Source: Cutibacterium namnetense (GTDB taxonomy: Bacteria; Actinomycetota; Actinomycetes; Propionibacteriales; Propionibacteriaceae). Taken from it: DNA of 64,000 nucleotides. Location: contig NZ_LWHO01000003.1 of NCBI RefSeq assembly GCF_001642025.1, positions 163,279 to 227,278 on the forward strand, written 5' to 3'. A model generated the notes under the pieces. The model was not told where the DNA came from and did not search any database. It was given only the letters and a program-made list of their open reading frames with translations. Both the position numbers and the translations under genes were made by a program. Positions 1 to 9,431 of this stretch are shown here, piece by piece; within the stretch, counting starts at the first letter, position 1; each line of letters starts with the position of its first letter.

Positions 1-139
1 CAGGGCGCCGGCGGTTGGGAGGCGAAAGCGGTGCTCGTGCCCTTACCGTGCTCTTGTCCAACGACTGTCCACGAGGGGCACTGGGAGCTCTGACGTTAGG
101 TGTGGGGCGGCTTCGCTAGACTCAAGCCCGTATGTGTCG

Positions 140-157
140 CGGGTCTGGCTAGACCCG
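140..157 (+). promoter_or_regulatory. Stem-loop in leuS leader
   Basis: A 7-bp perfect stem (CGGGTCT/AGACCCG) closes a 4-nt loop, ending 22 nt before the leuS GTG codon. It has no U-run, so it is not a classic terminator. I saw no T-box-like AGGGTGG motif in bases 1-179. A role in leuS translation or mRNA stability is a guess. Confidence 0.4.
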
Positions 158-179
158 TAGTGGATCCGAGAGGTATGAC

Positions 180-2660
180 GTGAGCGACCAAGTGCGTGAG
201 ACGACGGGCTACGACGCAGTCGCAGCCCAAGAGAAGTGGTCCAAGTATTGGGAGGAGCACCGCACCTTCGCCTCCCACGACGACGGCTCCCAAGAGCGTC
301 GCTACGTGCTTGACATGTTCGCCTACCCCTCCGGCGACCTTCACATGGGGCATGCTGAGGCGTTCGCCATTGGCGATGTGCTGGCCCGCTACTGGCGACT
401 GCGTGGTTTCGATGTCCTGCACCCGGTGGGTTGGGACTCCTTCGGTCTGCCGGCTGAGAACGCCGCAATCAAGCATGGGACCCATCCTGCGGAATGGACC
501 TACCGCAATATCGACACGCAGGCGGCCTCTTTTAAGCGATATGCGGTCTCCTTTGACTGGTCGATGAGGCTGCACACCTCCGACGAGGAGTACTACCGCT
601 GGACCCAGTGGCTGTTTAACCGTTTCTTTGAAAAAGGATTGGCCTACCGCAAAGACTCCTGGGCTAATTGGTGTCCCAACGACCAGACGGTGCTCGCCAA
701 CGAGCAGGTCAAAGATGGGTGCTGCGAGCGCTGTGGTGCTGTGGTCACCAAGCGTCAGCTCAACCAGTGGTATTTCGGCATCACTGACTACGCTCAGCGC
801 CTGCTCGACGATATGGACCAGATCGAGGGCAAATGGCCCGAGCGCGTGCTATCGATGCAGCGCAACTGGATCGGTCGTTCTGAGGGCGCCTATGTGGATT
901 TCACGATTGACGGCCGTAACGAGCCAGTGAGGGTTTTCACCACCCGTCCGGACACCTTGTACGGAGCCACCTTCATGGTCGTGGCTCCTGACTCGGCCCT
1001 GGCTCAGGAGATCGTCTCCGATGCGGCACGACCAGCCTTCGAAACCTACCTTGATGAGGTCAAGAAGAAGACCGAGATTGAGCGACAGGCCACAGATCAC
1101 GAGAAGACCGGTGTGCCCCTTGGGGTTGAGGCCACTAACCCTGTCAATGGAGCCAAGGTTCCGGTGTGGGCTGGTGACTATGTGCTGGCGGACTACGGGA
1201 CGGGTGCTGTCATGGCTGTGCCCGCCCACGACCAGCGCGACCTCGACTTCGCCCGCGCATATGGCATTGATGTCATCCCGGTCATCGACACTGGCGAGGC
1301 CGATCCTCGCGAGTCTGGGATCGCCACGACCGGTGATGGCGCTTACCAGAATTCTGGATTCCTCGATGGCATCACCACTAAGGCTGAGGCCATCGCGAAG
1401 ATGTGTGAGTTCCTTAGTGAGAAGGAGATCGGTGAGCCGACAATCACCTACCGGCTGCGCGACTGGTTGCTGAGCCGTCAGCGCTTCTGGGGGTGCCCTA
1501 TCCCGATTATTCACTGTGACTCCTGCGGCGACGTCCCGGTCCCTGACGATCAGCTGCCGGTCAAACTGCCTGATCTGCGTGGTGCCGAACTCGCCCCCAA
1601 GGGAACGTCACCGCTGGCCGGCGAAGAGGCCAGTGAATGGCGTGCGGTTGCTTGCCCGTCGTGTGGGGGAGCTGCCCAGCGCGACACCGACACTATGGAC
1701 ACCTTCGTGGACTCGTCGTGGTACTTCATGCGCTACTGCTCTCCGCACTATGAAGAAGGCCCATTTGACGTGGAGGCAGTTCGTCGTTGGATGCCGGTGG
1801 CCCAATACATCGGTGGCGTCGAGCATGCCACCATGCACCTGCTGTACTCCCGGTTCTTCACCAAGGTGCTGTATGACCTCGGTATGGTCGACTTCACCGA
1901 GCCTTTCGAACGGCTCATGAACCAAGGCCAGGTCATCAATGAGGGCCGAGCAATGTCGAAGTCGCTGGGCAACGGTGTGGACCTCGGCAAGCAGATCGAC
2001 GAGTTCGGCGTCGACGCAGTGCGGACCACTGTCATCTTCGCCGGCCCGCCAGACGAGGACATCGATTGGGCCGACGTCTCCCCGGCTTCGACTCTAAAGT
2101 TCTTGCAGCGTGCCTGGCGCGTGGCCTCCGAGGTCACGAGCGACCCCGGCGTCGATTTGACGAAGGGTGACGCTATCTTGCGTCGGGTTACCCATCGCAG
2201 TATCGCCGACATCACCATGTTGCTGGAGGGTGGGCGGTACAACGTCGTTGTGGCGCGGATCATGGAACTGGTCAATGCCACCCGTAAGGCCATTGATTCG
2301 GGGTGCGGTCCCGCTGATCCTGCCGTGCGCGAGGCTGTCACCTTTACTGCCCAGGCGCTGTCCCTAGTGGCTCCGTACCTGGCTGAGGAGATGTGGGAGA
2401 TGCTCGGCTTGGAACCCTCCGTTGCCAACTCTCATTGGCCCACTGCTGACGAGAAGTTGCTGGTCGCCGAGGAGGTGACCATGGTCGTCCAGGTGACGGG
2501 TAAGGTACGCGCCAAAGTTCAAGTGAGCCCCGGTATCACCGAGGACGAGGCTCTCGAGGTGGCTTTGGCCGACGCCAATGTGCAGCGGTTCACTGAAGGC
2601 AAGGAGATCGTCAAGGTCATTGCCAGGCTGCCGAAGATGATTTCAATCGTCGCGAAGTGA
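180..2660 (+). CDS. leuS: Leucyl-tRNA synthetase
   Basis: Class I aminoacyl-tRNA synthetase that charges tRNA-Leu in the cytoplasm. The 826-residue product is close to the usual bacterial length of about 860. The HIGH-type motif is HMGH at residues 55-58. The second signature reads AMSKS at 591-595 instead of KMSKS, keeping the second lysine. An editing (CP1) domain lies at about 220-410, and CxxC pairs (CDSCGD, CPSCGG) fit zinc-binding insertions. The GTG start follows a GAGAGG ribosome site. The gene stands alone; the next gene starts 134 bp downstream. Identity is secure. Confidence 0.97.
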   Translation: MSDQVRETTGYDAVAAQEKWSKYWEEHRTFASHDDGSQERRYVLDMFAYPSGDLHMGHAEAFAIGDVLARYWRLRGFDVLHPVGWDSFGLPAENAAIKHGTHPAEWTYRNIDTQAASFKRYAVSFDWSMRLHTSDEEYYRWTQWLFNRFFEKGLAYRKDSWANWCPNDQTVLANEQVKDGCCERCGAVVTKRQLNQWYFGITDYAQRLLDDMDQIEGKWPERVLSMQRNWIGRSEGAYVDFTIDGRNEPVRVFTTRPDTLYGATFMVVAPDSALAQEIVSDAARPAFETYLDEVKKKTEIERQATDHEKTGVPLGVEATNPVNGAKVPVWAGDYVLADYGTGAVMAVPAHDQRDLDFARAYGIDVIPVIDTGEADPRESGIATTGDGAYQNSGFLDGITTKAEAIAKMCEFLSEKEIGEPTITYRLRDWLLSRQRFWGCPIPIIHCDSCGDVPVPDDQLPVKLPDLRGAELAPKGTSPLAGEEASEWRAVACPSCGGAAQRDTDTMDTFVDSSWYFMRYCSPHYEEGPFDVEAVRRWMPVAQYIGGVEHATMHLLYSRFFTKVLYDLGMVDFTEPFERLMNQGQVINEGRAMSKSLGNGVDLGKQIDEFGVDAVRTTVIFAGPPDEDIDWADVSPASTLKFLQRAWRVASEVTSDPGVDLTKGDAILRRVTHRSIADITMLLEGGRYNVVVARIMELVNATRKAIDSGCGPADPAVREAVTFTAQALSLVAPYLAEEMWEMLGLEPSVANSHWPTADEKLLVAEEVTMVVQVTGKVRAKVQVSPGITEDEALEVALADANVQRFTEGKEIVKVIARLPKMISIVAK

Positions 2661-2794
2661 CGATTTGATCAATTCCGTCACGCCGTGATGGAGCTGCGGC
2701 GAGTCTGTGGATAGCAGGCTCGCCGCCAGATCGTGTTATCCACAAATTTGGAATTGCCTGGCGAAATTCAGTTGCCCCGACGACAACTGAAGGT

Positions 2795-3643
2795 ATGAGT
2801 GACGACTACCGAGAACGTCTTGAGGACCTCATGGCGCGGCTGCCTGCCCGAAACCTGGGCCCTCGGCGGTCAGCGACCCCCGCGGAGGAACCGACGCAGG
2901 AGGAGACTCCACCTCCTCGACGGGCAGTGACCCGAGGTCACGCCTCAGCTGTGGGGATTCTGCTTGTTGTGGTGCTGTCTGTCGTTGCTGTCATACTGAT
3001 GCGCTCGAAACCTACCGAAGTGCCGGCGGGAGCTGTGATGGTGTCAACGGTGCCTGAGGGTACGACTATGCCCGGTCGGGAGGCAGCCGAGGCAGGGACG
3101 TCGCCTGAAGGCACCACGCCAGCCGCACTCCCGGTCACATCGACGACGCCCGCCGCAGGTGTACCCATCCAGATTCACGTGGCTGGGCAGGTGAAGCACC
3201 CTGGTGTGTACACGGTTAATCCCAATGCCCGTGTCGCTGATGCCATCCAAGCCGCGGGAGGGATGACGGCGGGCGCTCACCCCGGTCGTCTCAATCTTGC
3301 TGCTCCAGTGTGTGACGGGTGCCAGGTATGGATCCCCGCCAGTGGAGACGGGACGGTGACGCCACCCGACCATAGTGCTGGCGGTTCGCCGAGGGCTGCT
3401 AGCGGGTCAGGGAGTGGCGGTAGCTCAGCAACGGGTTCGGATACCGGTAAAGCCTCGGTCAATCTCAACACCGCAAATCAGAGCGAGCTTGAGACGATTG
3501 ACGGGGTCGGTCCAGTGATGGCGGGCAAGATCATGGCTTGGCGTCAGGAACACGGACAGTTCGCCTCGGTTGACCAGTTACGGGAGATTTCTGGGATCGG
3601 GGCGAAGACGTTCGAGAAGATCAAGCCGCATGTCACTGTCTAA
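2795..3643 (+). CDS. comEA: ComEA-like DNA-binding competence protein
   Basis: Membrane-anchored protein that in competent bacteria binds incoming double-stranded DNA at the cell surface. The 282 residues comprise a charged N-terminus, one membrane segment at about 51-69, a Pro/Thr/Ala-rich linker, an SLBB-type domain at about 125-180 (starting HVAGQVKHPG), a Gly/Ser linker, and a C-terminal pair of helix-hairpin-helix motifs at about 220-282 (VNLNTANQSELETIDGVGP). It is directly followed by comEC with a short overlap, the classical comE order. Whether the organism is naturally competent cannot be told from these two genes alone. Confidence 0.93.
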   Translation: MSDDYRERLEDLMARLPARNLGPRRSATPAEEPTQEETPPPRRAVTRGHASAVGILLVVVLSVVAVILMRSKPTEVPAGAVMVSTVPEGTTMPGREAAEAGTSPEGTTPAALPVTSTTPAAGVPIQIHVAGQVKHPGVYTVNPNARVADAIQAAGGMTAGAHPGRLNLAAPVCDGCQVWIPASGDGTVTPPDHSAGGSPRAASGSGSGGSSATGSDTGKASVNLNTANQSELETIDGVGPVMAGKIMAWRQEHGQFASVDQLREISGIGAKTFEKIKPHVTV

Positions 3644-5978
3644 ACCTCGTCATGACGGCCACCAGGTCGTTGTGACCCCCGATGTGCGCATGGCTCCGGT
3701 GGCCATCACCGCATGTGGGATGGCCACCGTTGGCACCGGCGGCCATTACTGGATGACTCTTAGTGCCGGGATTGGGTGCCTCATGGCAGGCACGATCGCG
3801 GTAAGGCGTCAGGCCTGGCTGGTTGTTGTAGCCGCCGCGGTGGGGTTAACAGTTCTCGCGAGCGCCGGAATGCGCGACCACGTTGTCCACCACACTGGCG
3901 TTGCTGAGCTGGCTCAGGAAGGAGCCTTGGTGACGGTGACAGGTCGGGTCACCGTCGATCCGCGGATCTTCGAAGTGAGTGGTTCAGGTGGGCGCACCGT
4001 CATGATCACCCTGGCAGCCCATCGCATCGTTGCAGAGGGCCAGGCTATCGAGCAGTCGGTGAGGGTCGTCGTCATGGCGTCGGGATCTGCATCGAGCCCA
4101 GCGGCGAAGGTGGCCGTTGGGCAGCAGATTCAGGTGCAAGGCTTGCTGACTCCACCACGGGAAGGGCGGGCTGAAGCCGGGGTCCTGAAGCTGCGGACCC
4201 CGCCGAGGATCGTTGCACCACCGGGGCCCTTTGACCGTGGGGTTAATCGTTTTCGTGCCAGCCTGGTCAGCGCTGTTGCGGGATGTCCAGAGAATCAACG
4301 GGCTATCGTACCTTCGCTCGTTGTAGGGGATACCGCAGCGGTTTCTGAGGAGATGTCCGAGGACTTCCGGGTGACGGCGTTGACTCACCTCATGGCCGTG
4401 TCTGGGGCCAACCTTGCCTCCACGACGGCCCTGCTGTGGTGGATAGGTGCGTGGTGCGGTCTGAAGCGGCGAGGGCTGAGGATGATGTCGGTAGCTGGTG
4501 TCGTCGTATTTGTGGTGGTGTGTCGAGCCGAAGCCTCGGTGGTGAGAGCGGCCGCGATGGGGGTGGTCGCCATGGCCGCGACGGGGATCGCATTCGACCG
4601 ACGCGGTGGAATCAGAACCTTAGCTGTCGCGGTGACCGGGCTGATGCTCATAGATCCGTGGCTAGTGAGGTCAGTAGGTTTCTGGTTGTCAGCCTGTGCC
4701 ACGGCTGGCATCTTGTGGTGGGCCCAACCGTGGTCGGCCGTGATGGAGTGGGCGCCAGCTTGGCTAGCAGTAGCCGTCACAGTGCCATGGGCGGCCCAGC
4801 TGGCAACTCAGCCCGTCGTTACCTGGATGGCCGGCACGGTATCGACTATTGGCCTTGTCGCCAACCTCGCGGCAGCCCCCTTTGTGCCGCCAGCATCGGC
4901 GCTGGGGATGGCGACCGGGTTGCTCGCGTTCATCTGGCCACCGTTGGGGATGCCGTTCGGACGGCTTGCCGGATGGAGCGTCCAACCGATTATCTGGATA
5001 GCTCACTTCGGTGCCAAGGCACCGTCTGGTCTGCTTAGGTGGCCAGCAGGTGGATGGGCTCTCGGGGTGCTGGCCGGGCTATGTGTGGGATTGGCTTTGA
5101 TCACTCCAACGGTCTTGGCGAGGCCTTGGCTGACCGCGCTCGCGGGACTAGCAGTCGTAGTGGCGACGGTCGTGCGTCCTCCTGTTCCGGGTTGGCCGGG
5201 GCAGTGGCAGGTGGCGATCTGTGACGTCGGTCAGGGCAGCGCCGCCTTGGTGCGTGCTGGTCCGCATGAGGCCGTCGTCGTCGATACCGGGCCAGATCCG
5301 CACAGATTGAGTCATTGCCTGGACGACCTCGGCGTTGCCCAGGTGCCGGTAGTAATCCTCAGCCATTTCCACGCCGATCATGTCGACGGCCTTAACGCCG
5401 TCCGTGATCATGGTCTGACGAGGGCCATCGTCGTGTCCCAACTGGCATCCCCGCCGTGGTCAGCAAAGCGAGTGGCGCAAACTGCTGCGCAGCTGGGCGC
5501 CAAAGTTCTCGTGGCTCACCCGGGTCATGTGATGACGGCCGGAACCGCGAAGCTTGAGCTATGGGGAGGGATCCAGCTTTCCGATGCCGGTACAGATGAG
5601 CCGGGGGAGGAGTCTGCTGTCGAGAACAATTCCTCAGTTGTGCTCAAGGCGACGGTTAACGGGTTGACAGTTGTGTTGCCTGGGGATGCCGAGCCTGAGG
5701 AACAGCGCCACATTCTGGCCGGACGCATGGACCTGTCAAGTGATGTTCTTGTCCTGCCTCATCACGGATCGGCTCATCAGGACGAGGGCTTCTGGGCGGC
5801 AACCGGTGCCAGCGTGGCGGTGGCATCCGCTGGCCAAGGCAATCCCTTCGGACATCCTTCGTACAAGGCAATGTCTCTGGCTAAACGAATGGGGATGCAG
5901 CTGCATCGCACTGATCTTGAGGGGACGGTGCTGTTGGCGCGCAACGGTGGGTCAGTACTAGTCCAGACGCGGTCGTGA
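3630..5978 (+). CDS. comEC: ComEC/Rec2 DNA uptake channel protein
   Basis: Polytopic membrane protein predicted to carry single-stranded DNA across the membrane during transformation. The 782 residues include an N-terminal membrane region, the conserved Competence domain with many hydrophobic helices (SGANLASTTALLWWI region), and a C-terminal metallo-beta-lactamase fold with the metal motif HFHADH and the later VLPHHGS. I chose the ATG at 3630, which overlaps the end of comEA by 14 bp. The frame stays open upstream to a TTG at 3570, but that adds a basic stretch unlike a ComEC start and lies deep inside comEA. The full-length MBL domain suggests an intact gene. Confidence 0.93.
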   Translation: MSLSKPRHDGHQVVVTPDVRMAPVAITACGMATVGTGGHYWMTLSAGIGCLMAGTIAVRRQAWLVVVAAAVGLTVLASAGMRDHVVHHTGVAELAQEGALVTVTGRVTVDPRIFEVSGSGGRTVMITLAAHRIVAEGQAIEQSVRVVVMASGSASSPAAKVAVGQQIQVQGLLTPPREGRAEAGVLKLRTPPRIVAPPGPFDRGVNRFRASLVSAVAGCPENQRAIVPSLVVGDTAAVSEEMSEDFRVTALTHLMAVSGANLASTTALLWWIGAWCGLKRRGLRMMSVAGVVVFVVVCRAEASVVRAAAMGVVAMAATGIAFDRRGGIRTLAVAVTGLMLIDPWLVRSVGFWLSACATAGILWWAQPWSAVMEWAPAWLAVAVTVPWAAQLATQPVVTWMAGTVSTIGLVANLAAAPFVPPASALGMATGLLAFIWPPLGMPFGRLAGWSVQPIIWIAHFGAKAPSGLLRWPAGGWALGVLAGLCVGLALITPTVLARPWLTALAGLAVVVATVVRPPVPGWPGQWQVAICDVGQGSAALVRAGPHEAVVVDTGPDPHRLSHCLDDLGVAQVPVVILSHFHADHVDGLNAVRDHGLTRAIVVSQLASPPWSAKRVAQTAAQLGAKVLVAHPGHVMTAGTAKLELWGGIQLSDAGTDEPGEESAVENNSSVVLKATVNGLTVVLPGDAEPEEQRHILAGRMDLSSDVLVLPHHGSAHQDEGFWAATGASVAVASAGQGNPFGHPSYKAMSLAKRMGMQLHRTDLEGTVLLARNGGSVLVQTRS

Positions 5979-6009
5979 CGTTCCGCGTCGTTAGGAGGGT
6001 CGTCGATAG

Positions 6010-7818
6010 ATGTCGGCAGGTCGCGCTAACCTGAGCGGTCGGTTCGAAGTGAAGTTGTCGCGGGAAGGAGAACAGGTGGCGTCACGGTTCACGGCTCAAG
6101 GGCCGCGTATGCCGATGCGTTTGCGCACCTGGCAGCGAGAAGCGCTGGATTCGTACCTGGCTACTAGCCCACGCGACTGGCTGGTTTGTGCCACCCCGGG
6201 AGCCGGTAAGACGACGTTCACCTTGGCCGTTGCTGCACACCTGTGGCAGGACCATGTCATCAACCGCGTCATCGTAGTGTGTCCGACTGACCATCTGCGT
6301 TCCCAGTGGATTGCTGCGGCCCGTGGACTTGGGCTGGACTTGCGCGACACGACTAATGCTGAGGCGCTCCCATCCGATTGCCACGGGTGCGTTGTTACTT
6401 ATGCCCAGGTCGCCCAAAAACCGGCTCTACACGCAGCCCGGACCACCAATATGCGCACCATGGTCATCTTTGACGAGATCCACCACGCCGGCGACGTCAT
6501 GAGCTGGGGATCCGGTGTCATTGAGGCGTTCTCGGGAGCGGTGCGGCGACTTGGCGTGACAGGAACCCCCTTCCGGTCTGACGAGGCTAGGATCGCCCAC
6601 GTTCGGTATGAGGAGGTCGGTGACGGAGCTTTCGAGTCGGTAGCTGACTACACCTATGGGTACGGCGACGCCCTCCGTGATGGGGTGGTGCGTCCCGTTA
6701 CCTTCGCTACGTACACCGGGCGCTCCACCTGGACTGATGCCGTAGGCGAGACCCACACGGCGATCCTCGGTGATTCCGAACTCACCAAGGCTCATGAGGA
6801 GATGGCTTGGCGCACCGCCTTGGATTCTGACGGCGAGTGGATTGCCCATGTCATGGCGGCAGCGTGGGCACGAGTGAACCAGCTACGCGATTCGGGGACG
6901 ATTCCGCATGCCAAGGTGCTTATCCCGGCCTCTAATCAGAAGGTTGCTAAGGAATATGCCGAAGTCTGGCGAGATGTCACCGGCAATGAGCCGTCCGTGA
7001 TCCTCTCGGAGGACGCGGCCTCGGCTAAGAAACTTGCTGCCTACCGTGATGATCCGGACAAGATCTGCGCGGTGTGTGTGCGCCTCATCACCGAGGGCGT
7101 CGACGTCCCGGATGCAGCTGTTCTCATCTACTCGACGACGGCGTCTACTCCGCTGTTTTTCGCCCAGATGGTGGGACGTGTAGTCCGAGCACGTAACCGT
7201 CGTGAACGGGCCACGGTCTTCCTGCCGGCAGTGGGACGGCTCCTTGACCTCGCCTCCCAGATGGAGGAGGTGCGTGACCACGTCATCGGCCCGCCCGCCG
7301 AGGCCGACCTCATTGAGGAGGTTGACACTCGTGAGCGGTCCGAGCCGGATTCTGACGCCGGTAGCTGGCAGGCCGTCGCCTCCGACGCCATTCTCGGCGA
7401 GGTTATCGACACTTATACCCCCTCGGATGGCGGCCTTTTCGCCCTCGACGGCCTGCTCAGCCCTGAGCAGGAGCGGGCTCTACTAGCCCGCGACGAGAAG
7501 ATTCGCGCCGAGCAGGCTCGTCGCGTTGCCTCGGCCCGCCGCGCGTCTAAGGCATCGAAGGAAGCCGAGGAGAGGCAAGCTCGGCGAGACGAGATGGTTG
7601 CCTTACAGCGTCGCGGTGGGTCCGTTATTGACACCATTAGTGATCCGCGTGAGATGCGACGCGAAATACATCGCGCCTTACTTGATTATTCCCGCCACCA
7701 TGATCTAACTCCGCAGGCCGGTTGGGGCCAGCTATACCGAGAAGTTCCTGGTCCAAAGAACGAATCGGCCTCGATGGACCTGCTGCGTACTCGGTTGGAG
7801 TGGCTGCATTCTCACTGA
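6010..7818 (+). CDS. DEAD/DEAH-box helicase (superfamily 2)
   Basis: ATP-dependent nucleic-acid helicase or translocase of the XPB/RadD-like SF2 group. Motif I is ATPGAGKTT at 61-69, motif II is DEIH at 155-158, motif III-like VTGTPFR follows, and the C-terminal RecA-like domain carries the QMVGRVVRAR motif VI. A charged, probably helical stretch rich in E/R/A at about 490-540 precedes the C-terminus. The ATG start has a strong GGAGGG ribosome site. It sits between comEC and holA, so a role in DNA repair or recombination is plausible, but the exact function is not known from sequence. Confidence 0.9.
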   Translation: MSAGRANLSGRFEVKLSREGEQVASRFTAQGPRMPMRLRTWQREALDSYLATSPRDWLVCATPGAGKTTFTLAVAAHLWQDHVINRVIVVCPTDHLRSQWIAAARGLGLDLRDTTNAEALPSDCHGCVVTYAQVAQKPALHAARTTNMRTMVIFDEIHHAGDVMSWGSGVIEAFSGAVRRLGVTGTPFRSDEARIAHVRYEEVGDGAFESVADYTYGYGDALRDGVVRPVTFATYTGRSTWTDAVGETHTAILGDSELTKAHEEMAWRTALDSDGEWIAHVMAAAWARVNQLRDSGTIPHAKVLIPASNQKVAKEYAEVWRDVTGNEPSVILSEDAASAKKLAAYRDDPDKICAVCVRLITEGVDVPDAAVLIYSTTASTPLFFAQMVGRVVRARNRRERATVFLPAVGRLLDLASQMEEVRDHVIGPPAEADLIEEVDTRERSEPDSDAGSWQAVASDAILGEVIDTYTPSDGGLFALDGLLSPEQERALLARDEKIRAEQARRVASARRASKASKEAEERQARRDEMVALQRRGGSVIDTISDPREMRREIHRALLDYSRHHDLTPQAGWGQLYREVPGPKNESASMDLLRTRLEWLHSH

Positions 7819-7905
7819 ACCAATGGAATCGAGCCCTGGAGCGAAACCTCTAATTTTGGGTCGGTCTCGTGGCAAAGTGACTTTTGTTGCACGCAGACTT
7901 CACTC

Positions 7906-7921
7906 GGCCACTGGCGTGGCC
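7906..7921. repeat. Small inverted repeat upstream of holA
   Basis: GGCCAC-TGGC-GTGGCC, a 6-bp perfect stem with a 4-nt loop in the 129-bp gap between the helicase gene and holA. It may act as a weak U-less terminator for the helicase gene. Confidence 0.35.
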
Positions 7922-7947
7922 AGCAATCCTGAGGCATCCTTAGACAA

Positions 7948-8913
7948 GTGAACTCGGTCTACGGCACGGCTTTGTTGATCCAGGGCGCGGAGACCCTGTT
8001 GTCGGATAGGGCTGTTGAAGCCCGGGTTAAGGCTGCTCGCCGGGAGCTTCCGGAAGCCGAGCTCATCGAGCTGGAAGGCCGGAAAGTCGACGCTGGGCGG
8101 TTCGTTGAGGCCACCGGGGGATCGCTGTTTAGCCAGGCGGCGATCGTCGTCGTCAATGCTGTATCTGAGCTCGACAAGGATTTGTTTGACCTTGTTGCCA
8201 CCACCGCAGCCAATCCTCCTGACACGCTGTGTCTCATCTTGGTTCATCCGGGCGGGGTCAAGGGTAAAGGGCTGCTAACTAGGCTCACGAAGGCCAAGGT
8301 GGAGATCGTCAAAGCCGATGTTCCCAAACCATGGGCGATCCCGGACTTCATTGCGAAAGAGGCACGTCGGAGCCATCTTGATATGGATCACGACGCCATC
8401 AATGCTCTGCACCAGGCCCTCGGCAACGATTTGCGCACATTAGCAGCAGCCGTCGGCCAGCTTGCGAGCGATTCCCCGAATGGGCGAGTTGGAGCTGAGG
8501 CTGTCACGACCTACTTCGGTGGAAGGGCGGAGATCTCGTCTTTTAATGTTTCTGACGCCAGCTTGGAAGGACGACTCCCCGATGCGTTGGAGACCTTGCG
8601 CTGGGCGTTGTCAATAGGGGTGCAACCGGCCGCAGTGACGGCTGCGATGGCACGTGGACTACGGTCCCTGGGCCTCTACTTGGATTTGCGAAGCCAACGG
8701 ATGGGGGACAAGCAACTCGCCCAGACTATTGGCGTATCGCCATGGAAACTTAAGTCCCTCAACAAGCAGGCTCGGTCGTGGAACAAGGCTGGCGTTGCGA
8801 GGGCCATCCGGCTCGTCAATACCTGCGATGCTGCCGTCAAGGGGGCTGCTGTTGACGCCGATTATGCCCTGGAATCAATGCTTATCGCCATCGAGGAGGC
8901 CCGCCAAGCCTGA
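7948..8913 (+). CDS. holA: DNA polymerase III delta subunit
   Basis: Clamp-loader subunit that opens the beta sliding clamp; cytoplasmic. The 321-residue product has the family layout: an N-terminal nucleotide-binding-like fold without a working P-loop, a middle domain around DLRTLAAAVGQLA, and a helical collar domain at the C-terminus. It lies beside rpsT on the opposite strand, a common holA neighbour in bacteria. The GTG start has only a weak ribosome site, so the first residues are less certain than the rest. Confidence 0.93.
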   Translation: MNSVYGTALLIQGAETLLSDRAVEARVKAARRELPEAELIELEGRKVDAGRFVEATGGSLFSQAAIVVVNAVSELDKDLFDLVATTAANPPDTLCLILVHPGGVKGKGLLTRLTKAKVEIVKADVPKPWAIPDFIAKEARRSHLDMDHDAINALHQALGNDLRTLAAAVGQLASDSPNGRVGAEAVTTYFGGRAEISSFNVSDASLEGRLPDALETLRWALSIGVQPAAVTAAMARGLRSLGLYLDLRSQRMGDKQLAQTIGVSPWKLKSLNKQARSWNKAGVARAIRLVNTCDAAVKGAAVDADYALESMLIAIEEARQA

Positions 8914-9039
8914 TCGGAGCCGCCCATCAGCTAGGCAGACTAGCATCTCCCGTTGCTATGGGATGCACGCCAAGCGCCCCGACCACCCAGTGGATCGAGG
9001 CGCTATGTGCATCCTCCACAAACTCAGGAGGGAGGAAAA

Positions 9040-9306
9040 TCAGGCGGCCAGCGAGTTGAGCTTCTTAGAAATGGCCGACTTGCGGTTGGCGGCCTGGTTC
9101 TTGTGAATGACGCCCTTTGACGCGGCCTTATCGAGCTGACGGTTAGCGACCCTGGCAGCCTTAGCGGCGGCCTCGACGTCGCCGGCCTCAGCAGCGCGAC
9201 GGAAATTGCGCACATAGGTGCGCAGGGCGGACTTGACAGCCTTGTTGCGCTGGCGCGACTTCTCATTGGTCTTGACGCGCTTCATCTGCGACTTAATGTT
9301 CGGCAC
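9040..9306 (-). CDS. rpsT: 30S ribosomal protein S20
   Basis: Binds 16S rRNA in the small subunit body. The 88-residue product begins [16 protein letters not shown], the conserved S20 start. I therefore place the start at the GTG at 9306 rather than at the open frame further upstream (9369), which adds 21 residues with no S20 character. The product is strongly basic, Ala/Lys/Arg-rich and helical. It converges with holA across a 126-bp gap. Confidence 0.97.
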   Translation of the reverse strand: MPNIKSQMKRVKTNEKSRQRNKAVKSALRTYVRNFRRAAEAGDVEAAAKAARVANRQLDKAASKGVIHKNQAANRKSAISKKLNSLAA

Positions 9307-9431
9307 TGGGCAGCCTCTGATTCTTTGGTCGATGTACGTGGAACGCGCCAGACAGGCGCGACAGGACACGTTACCAAATCAATGCGGCTGCACCCAAATC
9401 AGCCGACCGCTGTGAGTTGTGCGTGGCGATG

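Noticed and set aside
31-93. Short GTG-started frame (20 codons) with an upstream GGGAGG before leuS, a possible leader peptide
   Set aside because: Only three scattered leucine codons, no terminator/antiterminator pair seen; too weak to call attenuation.
849-1514. Long open frame antisense to leuS
   Set aside because: Falls wholly inside leuS; long antisense frames are expected in G+C-rich genes and no family is recognisable.
3570-3629. TTG-started extension of comEC
   Set aside because: Arg/Ser-rich 20 residues overlapping the comEA HhH coding region; the ATG at 3630 is more plausible.
4436-5038. 200-codon plus-strand frame inside comEC
   Set aside because: Shadow of comEC in another frame; low-complexity Arg/Gly/Ser composition.
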